This document shows positions 16,207 through 31,611 of a stretch of 64,000 nucleotides of DNA, piece after piece. The translations under genes were made by a program, and so were the position numbers. Source of the stretch: Megachile rotundata (taxonomy: Eukaryota > Arthropoda > Insecta > Hymenoptera > Megachilidae); NCBI RefSeq assembly GCF_050947335.1, contig NW_027473314.1, forward strand, positions 868,001 through 932,000, read 5' to 3'. Under the pieces are notes generated by a model. That model saw only the letters and a list, made by a program, of their open reading frames with translations, had not been told where the DNA came from and searched no databases. The first letter of the stretch is position 1. Each line of letters begins with the position of its first letter.

Positions 16207-19086
16207 CAATCCTACAATCACAATCATACAATCACAATCATACAATCACAATCATACAATTACAATCATACAATCACAATCATACAATCACAATCATACA
16301 ATCGCAATCAAAGAATCGCAATCAAAGAATCACAGTCATACGATCACAATCATACAATCACAATCATACAATCACAATCATACAATCGCAATCATACAAT
16401 CACAATCATACAATTACTATCATACAATCACAATCATTCAATCACAATCATTCAATCGCAATCATACAATCACAATCTCACAATCACGATCATACAATCA
16501 CGATCATACAATCACAATCTCACAATCACAATCACACAATCACAATCATCCAATCACAATCATACAATCATAATCATACAATCGCAATCATGCAATCACA
16601 ATCATACAGTCACAATCATGCAATCACAATCATACAATCACAATCATACAATCACAATCATACAATCACAATCATACAATCACAATCATACAGACACAAT
16701 CATGCAATCACAATCATACAATCACAATCATACAATCACAATCATACAATCACAATCATACAATCACAATCATACAATCACAATCCTACAATCACAATCA
16801 TACAATCACAATCATACAATCACAATCATACAATTACAATCATACAATCACAATCATACAATCACAATCATACAATCGCAATCAAAGAATCGCAATCAAA
16901 GAATCACAGTCATACGATCACAATCATACAATCACAATCATACAATCACAATCATACAATCGCAATCATACAATCACAATCACACAATTACTATCATACA
17001 ATCACAATCATTCAATCACAATCATTCAATCGCAATCATACAATCACAATCTCACAATCACGATCATACAATCACGATCATACAATCACAATCTCACAAT
17101 CACAATCACACAATCACAATCATCCAATCACAATCATACAATCACAGTCATACAATCACGGTCATACAATCACAGTCATACAATCACAATCATACAGTCA
17201 CAATCATACAATCACAATCATACAATCACAATCATACAATCACAATCATACAATCACAATCATACAATCACAATCATAGAATCACAATCATACAATCACA
17301 ATCATACAATCACAATCATACAATCACAATCATAGAATCGCAATCAAAGAATCACAATCATACGATCACAATCATACAATCACAATCATACAATCACAAT
17401 CATACAATCGCAATCATACAATCACAATCATACAGAAACAATCATACAACCTTAATTATACAACCACAATCATACGATCACAATCATACAATCACAATCA
17501 TACAATCACAATCATACAATCACAATCATACAATCACAATCATACAATCACAACCATACAATCATAATCATACAATCACAATCATACAAGGACAATCATA
17601 CAATCACAATCATGCAGTCACAATCATACAATCGCAATCACACAACCACAATCTTACAAACACAATCATACGATCACAATCATACGATCACAATCATACC
17701 ATCACAATCATACAATCACAATCATACAATCACAATCATACAATCACAAGCATACGATCACAATCATACAATCACAATCATACAATCACAATCTCACAAT
17801 CACAATCATACAGTCACAATCATACAATCACAATCATAGAATCACAATCATACAATCACAATCATACAATCAAAATCATACAATCACAATCACATTCATA
17901 CAATCACAATCATACAATCATAATCATACAATCACAATCATACAATGACAATCATACAATCACAATCATACAGTCACAGTCATACAATCGCAATCACACA
18001 ATCACAATCTTACAATCACCATCATACGATCACAATCATACTATCACAATCATACAATCACAATCATACAATCACAATCATACAATCACAATCATACAAT
18101 CACAATCATACAATCACAATCATACAATCACCATCATACAATCACAATCATACAATCACAATCATACAATCACAATCATACAATCACAATCATACAATCA
18201 CAATCATACAATCACAATCATACAATCGCAATCATACAATCGCAATCATACAATCGCAATCATACAATCGCAATCAAAGAATCACAATCATACGATCACA
18301 ATCATACAATCACAATCATACAATCACAATCATACAATCACAATCATACAATCACAATCATACAATCACAATCATACAATCACAATCATACAATCACAAT
18401 CATACAATCACAATCATACAATCACAATCATACAATCACAATCATACCATGACTATCATACAATCACAATCATACAATCACAATCATACAATCACAATCA
18501 TACAATCACAATCATACAATCACAATCATACAATCACAATCATACAATCACAATCATACAATCACAATCATACAATCACAATCATACTATCACAATCATA
18601 CAATCACAATCATACAATCACAATCTCACAATCACGATCGTACAATAACGATCATCCAATCACAATCATACAATCACAATCATACAATCGCAATCATACA
18701 ATCACAAACATACAGAAACAATCATACAATCACTATCATACAATCACAATCATACAATCACAATCATACAATCACAATCATACAATCACAATCATACAAT
18801 CACAATCATACAATCACAATCATACAATCACAATCATACAGTCACAATCATGCAATCACAATCATACAATCACAATCATACAGTCACAATCATACAATCA
18901 CAATCATACAATCACAATCATGCAATCACAATCATGCAATCACAATCATACAATCACAATCATACAATCACAATCATGCAATCACAATCATACAATCACA
19001 ATCATACAATCACAATCATACAATCACAATCATACAATCACAGTCATACAATCACAATCATTCAATCACAATCATACAATGACTAT
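16207..19086 (+). repeat. 7.3-kb unit, copy 2, part B
   Basis: Second copy of 10952-13818. Landmarks are a K module at 16303 with the CACAGTCATACGATC variant, a second K module near 16875, P near 17449, Q near 17588, the 6-bp insertion at 17879 and an R module at 18643. A few single-base differences from copy 1 are visible, for example TTACAAACACAATC near 17655 where copy 1 has TTACAATCACAATC. Similarity to copy 1 runs on to about 19136. Confidence 0.88.
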
Positions 19087-19919
19087 CATACAATCACAAT
19101 CATACAATCACAATCATACAATCACAATCATACAATCACAATCATACAATCACAATCACACAATCACAATCAGGCAGTCACAATCATACAATCGCAATCA
19201 CACAACCACAATCTTACAATCACAGTCATACGATCACAATCATACGATCACAATCATACCATCACAATCATACAATCACAATCATACAATCACAATCATA
19301 CAATCACAAGCATACAATCACAATCATACAATCACAATCACACAATCACAATCATACAATCACAATCATACAATCATAATCATACAATCACAATCATACA
19401 ATGACAATCATACAATCACAATCATACAGTCACAGTCATACAATCGCAATCACACAATCACAATCTTACAATCACAATCATACGATCACAATCATACTAT
19501 CACAATCATACAATCACAATCATACAATCACAATCATACAATCACAATCATACAATCACAATCATACAATCACAATCATACAATCACAATCATACAATCA
19601 CAATCATACAATCACAATCATACAATCACAATCATACAATCACAAGTATACAATCACAATCATACAATCACAATCATACAATCACAATCATACAATCACA
19701 ATCATACAATGACTATCATACAATCACAATCATACAATCACAATCATACTATCACAATCATACAATCACAATCATACAATCACAATCATACAATCACAAT
19801 CTCACAATCACGATCATACAATAACGATCATCCAATCACAATCATACAATCACAATCATACAATCGCAATCATACAATCACAAACATGCAGAAACAATCA
19901 TACAATCACAATCATACAA
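19087..19919 (+). repeat. Linker with a partial repeat of part B
   Basis: Begins as the tail of the preceding unit, then at about 19170 jumps into a CAATCAGGCAGTC monomer. It continues through ACCACAATCTTAC, TACCATC, CACAAGCATAC and a CAATGACAATC monomer near 19401, in the order found near 17620-18000 but without the 6-bp insertion. An R module is at 19819 and CAAACATGCAG at 19881. This looks like a truncated, rearranged copy of the Q-to-R half of part B. Confidence 0.75.
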
Positions 19920-22520
19920 TCACAATCATACAATCACAACCATACAATCACAATCATACAATCACAATCATACAATCACAATCATACAGTCACAATCATG
20001 CAATCACAATCATACAATCACAATCATACAACCACAATCATACAATCACAGTCATACAATCACAATCATACAATCACAATCATACAATCACAATCATACA
20101 ATCACAATCATACAATCACAATCATACAATCACAGTCATACAATCACAGTCATACAGTCACAGTCATACAGTCACAATCATACAGTCACAATCATACAAT
20201 CACAATCATACAATCACAATCATACAATCACAATCATACGATCACAATCATACAATCACAATCATACAATCACAATCATAGAATCACAATCATACAATCA
20301 CAATCATACAATCACAATCATACAATCACAATCATACAATCACAATCATACAATCACAATCATACAATCACAATCATACAATCGCAATCAAAGAATCACA
20401 ATCATACGATCGCAATCATACAATCACAATCATACAATCACAATCATACAATCGCAATCATACAATCACAATCATACAATCGCAATCATACAATCACAAT
20501 CATACAATCACAATCATACAATCACAATCATACAATCACAATCATACAATCACAGTCATACAATCACAGTCATACAGACACAATCATACAATCACAATCA
20601 TACAATCACAATCATACAATCACAATCATACAATCACAATCATACTATCACAATCATACAATCACAATCATACAATCACAATATCACAATCACGATCATA
20701 CAATCACAATCATACAATCATAATCATACAATCGCAATCAAAGAATCACAATCATACGATCACAATCATACAATCACAATCATACAATCACAATCATACA
20801 ATCGCAATCATACAATCACAATCATACAGAAACAATCATACAACCTTAATTATACAACCACAATCATACGATCACAATCATACAATCACAATCATACAAT
20901 CACAATCATACAATCACAATCATACAATCACAATCATACAATCACAATCATACAATCATAATCATACGATCACAATCATACAAGGACAATCATACAATCA
21001 CAATCATGCAGTCACAATCATACAATCACGATCATACAATCACAATCATACAATCACAATCATACAGTCACAATCATACAATCACAATCATACAATCACA
21101 ATCATACAATCACAATCATACAATCACAATCATACAATCACAAGCATACAATCACAATCATACAATCACAATCATACAATCACAATCATACAATCACAAT
21201 CATACAATCGCAATCAAAGAATCACAATCATACGATCACAATCATACGATCACAATCATACAATCACATTCATACAATCACAATCATACAATCACAGTCA
21301 TACAATCACAATCATACAATCGCAATCATACAATCACAATCATACAATCACAATCATACAATCACAATCATACAATCACAATCATACAATGACTATCATA
21401 CAATCACAATCATACAATCACAATCATACAATCACAATCATACAATCACAATCATACAATCACAATCATACAATCACAATCATACTATCACAATCATACA
21501 ATCACAATCATACAATCACAATCTCACAATCACGATCATACAATAACGATCATCCAATCACAATCATACAATCACAATCATACAATCACAATCTCACAAT
21601 CACGAACATACAATAACGATCATCCAATCACAATCATACAATCACAATCATACAATCGCAATCATACAATCACAAACATGCAGAAACAGTCATACAATCA
21701 CTGTCATACAATCACAATCATACAATCACAATCATACAATCACAATCATACAATCACAATCATACAATCACAATCATACAATCACAATCATACAATCACA
21801 ATCATACAATCACAATCATACTATCACAATCATACAATCACAATCATACAATCACAATCTCACAATCACGATCATACAATAACGATCATCCAATCACAAT
21901 CATACAATCACAATCATACAATCACAATCTCACAATCACGATCATACAATAACGATCATCCAATCACAATCATACAATCACAATCATACAATCGCAATCA
22001 TACAATCACAAACATGCAGAAACAATCATACAATCACTGTCATACAATCACAATCATACAATCACAATCATACAATCACAATCATACAATCACAATCATA
22101 CAATCACAATCATACAATCACAATCATACAATCACAAGCATACAATCACAATCATACAATCACAATCATACAATCACAATCATACAATCACAATCATACA
22201 ATCACAATCATACAATCGCAATCAAAGAATCACAATCATACGATCACAATCATACGATCACAATCATACAATCACATTCATACAATCACAATCATACAAT
22301 CACAATCATACAATCACAATCATACAATCGCAATCATACAATCACAATCATACAATCACAATCATACAATCACAATCATACAATCACAATCATACAATGA
22401 CTATCATACAATCACAATCATACAATCACAATCATACAATCACAATCATACAATCACAATCATACAATCACAATCATACAATCACAATCATACAATCACA
22501 ATCATACAATCACAATCATA
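19920..22520 (+). repeat. 3.3-kb unit, copy 1
   Basis: Matches 23280-25840. The offset steps from 3,360 to 3,346, 3,332, 3,318 and back to 3,332 bp, each step being one monomer gained or lost. Landmarks are CACAACCATAC near 19935, ATGCAATC near 19998, a run of CAGTC variants near 20135-20190, P near 20843 and Q near 20983. R pairs lie at 21541/21611 and 21877/21947, with CAAACATGCAG at 21673 and 22009, each followed by CACTGTCAT. Confidence 0.82.
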
Positions 22521-23279
22521 CAATCGCAATCATACAATCGCAATCATACAATCGCAATCATACAATCGCAATCAAAGAATCACAATCATACGATCACAAT
22601 CATACAATCACAATCATACAATCACAATCATACAATCACAATCATACAATCACAATCATACAATCACAATCATACAATCACAATCATACAATCACAATCA
22701 TACTATCACAATCATACAATCACAATCATACAATCACAATCTCACAATCACGATCATACAATAACGATCATCCAATCACAATCATACAATCACAATCATA
22801 CAATCGCAATCATACAATCACAATCATACAATCGCAATCATACAATCACAATCATACAATCACAATCATACAATCACAATCATACAATCACAATCATACA
22901 ATCACAGTCATACAATCACAGTCATACAGACACAATCATACAATCACAATCATACAATCACAATCATACAATCACAATCATACAATCACAATCATACTAT
23001 CACAATCATACAATCACAATCATACAATCACAATATCACAATCACGATCATACAATCACAATCATACAATCATAATCATACAATCGCAATCAAAGAATCA
23101 CAATCATACGATCACAGTCATACAATCACAATCATACAATCACAATCATACAATCGCAATCATACAATCACAATCATACAGAAACAATCATACAACCTTA
23201 ATTATACAACCACAATCATACGATCACAATCATACAATCACAATCATACAATCACAATCATACAATCACAATCATACAA
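22521..23279 (+). repeat. Linker between the two 3.3-kb units
   Basis: Starts with a cluster of four CGCAATC monomers near 22525-22570, then an R module at 22759, CATACAGACACAATC near 22925, CAATATCACAATCACG near 23030 and a P module near 23195 preceded by a CGATCACAGTCAT variant. The CAGACAC to CAATATCAC to CGCAATCAAAG order recurs near 20575-20740, 23905-24070, 26690-26860 and 32820-32990. Confidence 0.75.
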
Positions 23280-25840
23280 TCACAATCATACAATCACAAC
23301 CATACAATCACAATCATACAATCACAATCATACAATCACAATCATACAGTCACAATCATGCAATCACAATCATACAATCACAATCATACAACCACAATCA
23401 TACAATCACAGTCATACAATCACAATCATACAATCACAATCATACAATCACAATCATACAATCACAATCATACAATCACAGTCATACAATCACAGTCATA
23501 CAGTCACAGTCATACAGTCACAATCATACAGTCACAATCATACAATCACAATCATACAATCACAATCATACAATCACAATCATACGATCACAATCATACA
23601 ATCACAATCATACAATCACAATCATAGAATCACAATCATACAATCACAATCATACAATCACAATCATACAATCACAATCATACAATCACAATCATACAAT
23701 CACAATCATACAATCGCAATCAAAGAATCACAATCATACGATCGCAATCATACAATCACAATCATACAATCACAATCATACAATCGCAATCATACAATCA
23801 CAATCATACAATCGCAATCATACAATCACAATCATACAATCACAATCATACAATCACAATCATACAATCACAATCATACAATCACAGTCATACAATCACA
23901 GTCATACAGACACAATCATACAATCACAATCATACAATCACAATCATACAATCACAATCATACAATCACAATCATACTATCACAATCATACAATCACAAT
24001 CATACAATCACAATATCACAATCACGATCATACAATCACAATCATACAATCATAATCATACAATCGCAATCAAAGAATCACAATCATACGATCACAATCA
24101 TACAATCACAATCATACAATCACAATCATACAATCGCAATCATACAATCACAATCATACAGAAACAATCATACAACCTTAATTATACAACCACAATCATA
24201 CGATCACAATCATACAATCACAATCATACAATCACAATCATACAATCACAATCATACAATCACAATCATACAATCACAATCATACAATCATAATCATACG
24301 ATCACAATCATACAAGGACAATCATACAATCACAATCATGCAGTCACAATCATACAATCACAATCATACAATCACAATCATACAATCACAATCATACAGT
24401 CACAATCATACAATCACAATCATACAATCACAATCATACAATCACAATCATACAATCACAATCATACAATCACAAGCATACAATCACAATCATACAATCA
24501 CAATCATACAATCACAATCATACAATCACAATCATACAATCGCAATCAAAGAATCACAATCATACGATCACAATCATACGATCACAATCATACAATCACA
24601 TTCATACAATCACAATCATACAATCACAGTCATACAATCACAATCATACAATCGCAATCATACCATCACAATCATACAATCACAATCATACAATCACAAT
24701 CATACAATCACAATCATACAATGACTATCATACAATCACAATCATACAATCACAATCATACAATCACAATCATACAATCACAATCATACAATCACAATCA
24801 TACTATCACAATCATACAATCACAATCATACAATCACAATCTCACAATCACGATCATACAATAACGATCATCCAATCACAATCATACAATCACAATCATA
24901 CAATCACAATCTCACAATCACGAACATACAATAACGATCATCCAATCACAATCATACAATCACAATCATACAATCGCAATCATACAATCACAAACATGCA
25001 GAAACAGTCATACAATCACTGTCATACAATCACAATCATACAATCACAATCATACAATCACAATCATACAATCACAATCATACAATCACAATCATACAAT
25101 CACAATCATACAATCACAATCATACAATCACAATCATACAATCACAATCATACTATCACAATCATACAATCACAATCATACAATCACAATCTCACAATCA
25201 CGATCATACAATAACGATCATCCAATCACAATCATACAATCACAATCATACAATCACAATCTCACAATCACGATCATACAATAACGATCATCCAATCACA
25301 ATCATACAATCACAATCATACAATCGCAATCATACAATCACAAACATGCAGAAACAATCATACAATCACTGTCATACAATCACAATCATACAATCACAAT
25401 CATACAATCACAATCATACAATCACAATCATACAATCACAATCATACAATCACAATCATACAATCACAAGCATACAATCACAATCATACAATCACAATCA
25501 TACAATCACAATCATACAATCACAATCATACAATCGCAATCAAAGAATCACAATCATACGATCACAATCATACGATCACAATCATACAATCACATTCATA
25601 CAATCACAATCATACAATCACAATCATACAATCACAATCATACAATCGCAATCATACAATCACAATCATACAATCACAATCATACAATCACAATCATACA
25701 ATCACAATCATACAATGACTATCATACAATCACAATCATACAATCACAATCATACAATCACAATCATACAATCACAATCATACAATCACAATCATACAAT
25801 CACAATCATACAATCACAATCATACTATCACAATCATACA
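23280..25840 (+). repeat. 3.3-kb unit, copy 2
   Basis: Second copy of 19920-22520, with P near 24175, Q near 24313, R pairs near 24859/24929 and 25209/25279, and CAAACATGCAG at 24991 and 25341. These two lie 350 bp apart instead of 336, one monomer more. One CAGTC monomer present in copy 1 near 20135 is absent here. The right part overlaps the start of the 6.1-kb unit. Confidence 0.82.
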
Positions 25841-28800
25841 ATCACAATCATACAATCACAATCTCACAATCACGATCATACAATAACGATCATCCAATCA
25901 CAATCATACAATTACAATCATACAATCACAATCTCACAATCACGATCATACAATAACGATCATCCAATCACAATCATACAATCACAATCATACAATCGCA
26001 ATCATACAATCACAAACATGCAGAAACAATCATACAATCACTGTCATACAATCACAATCATACAATCACAATCATACAATCACAATCATACAATCACAAT
26101 CATACAATCACAATCATACAATCACAATCATACAATCACAATCATACAATCACAATCATACTATCACAATCATACAATCACAATCATACAATCACAATCT
26201 CACAATCACGATCATACAATAACGATCACTCAATCACAATCATACAATCACAATCATACAATCACAATCTCACAATCACGATCATACAATAACGATCATC
26301 CAATCACAATCATACAATCACAATCATACAATCGCAATCATACAATCACAAACATGCAGAAACAATCATACAATCACTGTCATACAATCACAATCATACA
26401 ATCACAATCATACAATCACAATCATACAATCACAATCATACAATCACAATCATACAATCACAATCATACTATCACAATCATACAATCACAATCATACAAT
26501 CACAATCTCACAATCACGATCATACAATAACGATCATCCAATCACAATCATACAATCACAATCATACAATCGCAATCATACAATCACAATCATACAATCG
26601 CAATCATACAATCACAATCATACAATCACAATCATACAATCACAATCATACAATCACAATCATACAATCACAGTCATACAATCACAGTCATACAGACACA
26701 ATCATACAATCACAATCATACAATCACAATCATACAATCACAATCATACAATCACAATCATACTATCACAATCATACAATCACAATCATACAATCACAAT
26801 ATCACAATCACGATCATACAATCACAATCATACAATCATAATCATACAATCGCAATCAAAGAATCACAATCATACGATCACAATCATACAATCACAATCA
26901 TACAATCACAATCATACAATCGCAATCATACAATCACAATCATACAGAAACAATCATACAACCTTAATTATACAACCACAATCATACGATCACAATCATA
27001 CAATCACAATCATACAATCACAATCATACAATCACAATCATACAATCACAATCATACAATCACAATCATACAATCATAATCATACGATCACAATCATACA
27101 AGGACAATCATACAATCACAATCATGCAGTCACAATCATACAATCACAATCATACAATCACAATCATACAATCACAATCATACAGTCACAATCATACAAT
27201 CACAATCATACAATCACAATCATACAATCACAATCATACAATCACAATCATACAATCACAAGCATACAATCACAATCATACAATCACAATCATACAATCA
27301 CAATCATACAATCACAATCATACAATCACAATCAAAGAATCACAATCATACGATCACAATCATACGATCACAATCATACAATCACATTCATACAATCACA
27401 ATCATACAATCACAGTCATACAATCACAATCATACAATCGCAATCATACAATCACAATCATACAATCACAATCATACAATCACAATCATACAATCACAAT
27501 CATACAATGACTATCATACAATCACAATCATACAATCACAATCATACAATCACAATCATACAATCACAATCATACAATCACAATCATACAATCACAATCT
27601 CACAATCACGATCATACAATAACGATCATCCAATCACAATAATACAATCACAATCATACAATCACAATCTCACAATCACGAACATACAATAACGATCATC
27701 CAATCACAATCATACAATCACAATCATACAATCGCAATCATACAATCACAAACATGCAGAAACAGTCATACAATCACTGTCATACAATCACAATCATACA
27801 ATCACAATCATACAATCACAATCATACAATCACAATCATACAATCACAATCATACAATCACAATCATACAATCACAATCATACAATCACAATCATACTAT
27901 CACAATCATACAATCACAATCATACAATCACAATCTCACAATCACGATCATACAATAACGATCATCCAATCACAATCATACAATCACAATCATACAATCA
28001 CAATCTCACAATCACGATCATACAATAACGATCATCCAATCACAATCATACAATCACAATCATACAATCGCAATCATACAATCACAAACATGCAGAAACA
28101 ATCATACAATCACTGTCATACAATCACAATCATACAATCACAATCATACAATCACAATCATACAATCACAATCATACAATCACAATCATACAATCACAAT
28201 CATACAATCACAAGCATACAATCACAATCATACAATCACAATCATACAATCACAATCATACAATCACAATCATACAATCGCAATCAAAGAATCACAATCA
28301 TACGATCACAATCATACGATCACAATCATACAATCACATTCATACAATCACAATCATACAATCACAATCATACAATCGCAATCATACAATCGCAATCATA
28401 CAATCACAATCATACAATCACAATCATACAATCACAATCATACAATCACAATCATACAATGACTATCATACAATCACAATCATACAATCACAATCATACA
28501 ATCACAATCATACAATCACAATCATACAATCACAATCATACAATCACAATCATACAATCACAATCATACTATCACAATCATACAATCACAATCATACAAT
28601 CACAATCTCACAATCACGATCATACAATAACGATCATCCAATCACAATCATACAATCACAATCATACAATCACAATCTCACAATCACGATCATACAATAA
28701 CGATCATCCAATCACAATCATACAATCACAATCATACAATCGCAATCATACAATCACAAACATGCAGAAACAATCATACAATCACTGTCATACAATCACA

Positions 28801-29640
28801 ATCATACAATCACAATCATACAATCACAATCATACAATCACAATCATACAATCACAATCATACAATCACAATCATACAATCACAATCATACAATCACAAT
28901 CATACTATCACAATCATACAATCACAATCATACAATCACAATCTCACAATCACGATCATACAATAACGATCACTCAATCACAATCATACAATCACAATCA
29001 TACAATCACAATCTCACAATCACGATCATACAATAACGATCATCCAATCACAATCATACAATCACAATCATACAATCGCAATCATACAATCACAAACATG
29101 CAGAAACAATCATACAATCACTGTCATACAATCACAATCATACAATCACAATCATACAATCACAATCATACAATCACAATCATACAATCACAATCATACA
29201 ATCACAATCATACTATCACAATCATACAATCACAATCATACAATCACAATCTCACAATCACGATCATACAATAACGATCATCCAATCACAATCATACAAT
29301 CACAATCATACAATCACAATCATACAATCACAATCATACAGTCACAATCATGCAATCACAATCATACAATCACAATCATACAATCACAATCATACAATCA
29401 CAATCATACAATCACAGTCATACCTTCACAATCATACAATCACAATCATACAATCACAATCATACAATCACAATCATACAATCACAATCATACAATCACA
29501 ATCATACAATCACAATCATACAATCACAATCATACAATCGCAATCAAAGAATCACAATCATACGATCACAATCATACAATCACAATCATACAATCACAAT
29601 CATACAATCGCAATCATACAATCACAATCATACAGAAACA
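25480..29640 (+). repeat. 6.1-6.2-kb unit, copy 1
   Basis: Matches 31612-35840 at an offset of 6,132 bp, changing to 6,188 bp after about 27600 (four monomers fewer in this copy, including the TACTATC monomer) and to about 6,202 bp near 29415. CAAACATGCAG landmarks at 26013, 26349, 27749, 28085, 28757 and 29093 show the alternating 336/672-bp spacing. P near 26961 and Q near 27103 lie in the middle. R modules usually come as pairs 70 bp (five monomers) apart. Confidence 0.85.
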
Positions 29641-30560
29641 ATCATACAACCTTAATTATACAACCGCAATCATACGATCACAATCATACAATCACAATCA
29701 TACAATCACAATCATACAATCACAATCATACAATCACAATCATACAATCATAATCATACGATCACAATCATACAAGGACAATCATACAATCACAATCATG
29801 CAGTCACAATCATACAATCACAATCATACAATCACAATCATACAATCACAATCATACAGTCACAATCATGCAATCACAATCATACAATCACAATCATACA
29901 ATCACAATCATACAATCACAATCATACAATCACTATCCTACAATCACAATCATACTATCACAATCATACAATCGCAATCAAAGAATCACAATCATACGAT
30001 CACAATCTTACAATCACAATCATACAATCACAATCATACAATCACAATCATACAATCACAATCATACAATCACAATCATACAATCACAATCATACAATCA
30101 CAAGCATACAATCACAATCATACAATCACAATCATACAATCACAATCATACAATCACAATCATACAATCGCAATCATACAATCGCAATCAAAGAATCACA
30201 ATCATACGATCACAATCATACGATCACAATCATACAATCACATTCATACAATCACAATCATACAATCACAATCATACAATCGCAATCATACAATCACAAT
30301 CATACAATCACAATCATACAATCACAATCATACAATGACTATCATACAATCACAATCATACAATCACAATCATACAATCACAATCATACAATCACAATCA
30401 TACAATCACAATCATACAATCACAATCATACTATCACAATCATACAATCACAATCATACAATCACAATCTCACAATCACGATCATACAATAACGATCATC
30501 CAATCACAATCATACAATCACAATCATACAATCGCAATCATACAATCACAAACATGCAGA
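29640..30560 (+). repeat. T cassette, copy 2
   Basis: Carries the rare P variant ACCGCAATCAT (near 29663), shared only with the copies near 35865 and 44475 among those I checked. It has CACTATCCTAC near 29930, an extra CGCAATC monomer near 30170, and CAAACATGCAG at 30549. A shortened relative lies at about 35850-36450, where the stretch between Q and CGCAATCAAAG is about 300 bp shorter. Confidence 0.75.
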
Positions 30561-31611
30561 AACAATCATACAATCACTATCATACAATCACAATCATACA
30601 ATCACAATCATACAATCACAATCATACAATCACAATCATACAATCACAATCATACAATCACAATCATACAATCACAATCATACAATCACAATCATACAAT
30701 CACAATCATGCAGTCACAATCATGCAATCACAATCATACAATCACAATCATACAATCACAATCATACAATCACAATCATACAATCACAATCATACAATCA
30801 CAATCATACAATCACAATCATACAATCGCAATCATACAATCGCAATCAAAGAATCGCAATCAAAGAATCACAATCATTCGATCACAATCATACAATCACA
30901 ATCATACAATCACAATCATACAATCGCAATCATACAATCACAATCATACAATTACTATCATACAATCACAATCATTCAATCGCAATCATACAATCACAAT
31001 ATCACAATCACGATCATACAATCACGATCATACAATCACAATCTCACAATCACAATCACACAATCACAATCATACAATCACAATCATACAATCATAATCA
31101 TACAATCGCAATCATGCAATCACAATCATACAGAAACAATCATACAATCACTATCATACCATCCCAATCATACAATCACAATCATACCATCACAATCATC
31201 CAATCACAATCATACAATCACAATCATACAATCGCAATCATACAATCGCAATCATACAATCACAATCATACAGAAACAATCATACAACCTTAATTATACA
31301 ACCACAATCATACGATCACAATCATACAATCACAATCATACAATCACAATCATACAATCACAATCATACAATCCCAATCATACAATCACAATCATACAAT
31401 CACAATCATACAATCACAATCATACAATCACAATCATACAATCACAATCATACAATCACAATCATACAATCACAATCATAGAATCGCAATCAAAGAATCA
31501 CAATCATACGATCACAATCATACAATCACAATCATACAATCACAATCATACAATCGCAATCATACAATCACAATCATACAATCACAATCATACAATCACA
31601 ATCATACAATC
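30561..31611 (+). repeat. K-P segment after T cassette copy 2
   Basis: Contains a K module at 30839 (followed by the rare CATTCGATC), ATTACTATC, CATTCAATCGC, CAATATCACAATCACG, ATGCAATC followed by CAGAAAC near 31115, a CATACCATCCC monomer, a P module at 31287 and CAATCCCAATC near 31371. It recurs at about 36840-37590 (offset about 6,006 bp) and 45745-46290, and in part at 37923-38560 and 46909-47560. Confidence 0.75.
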
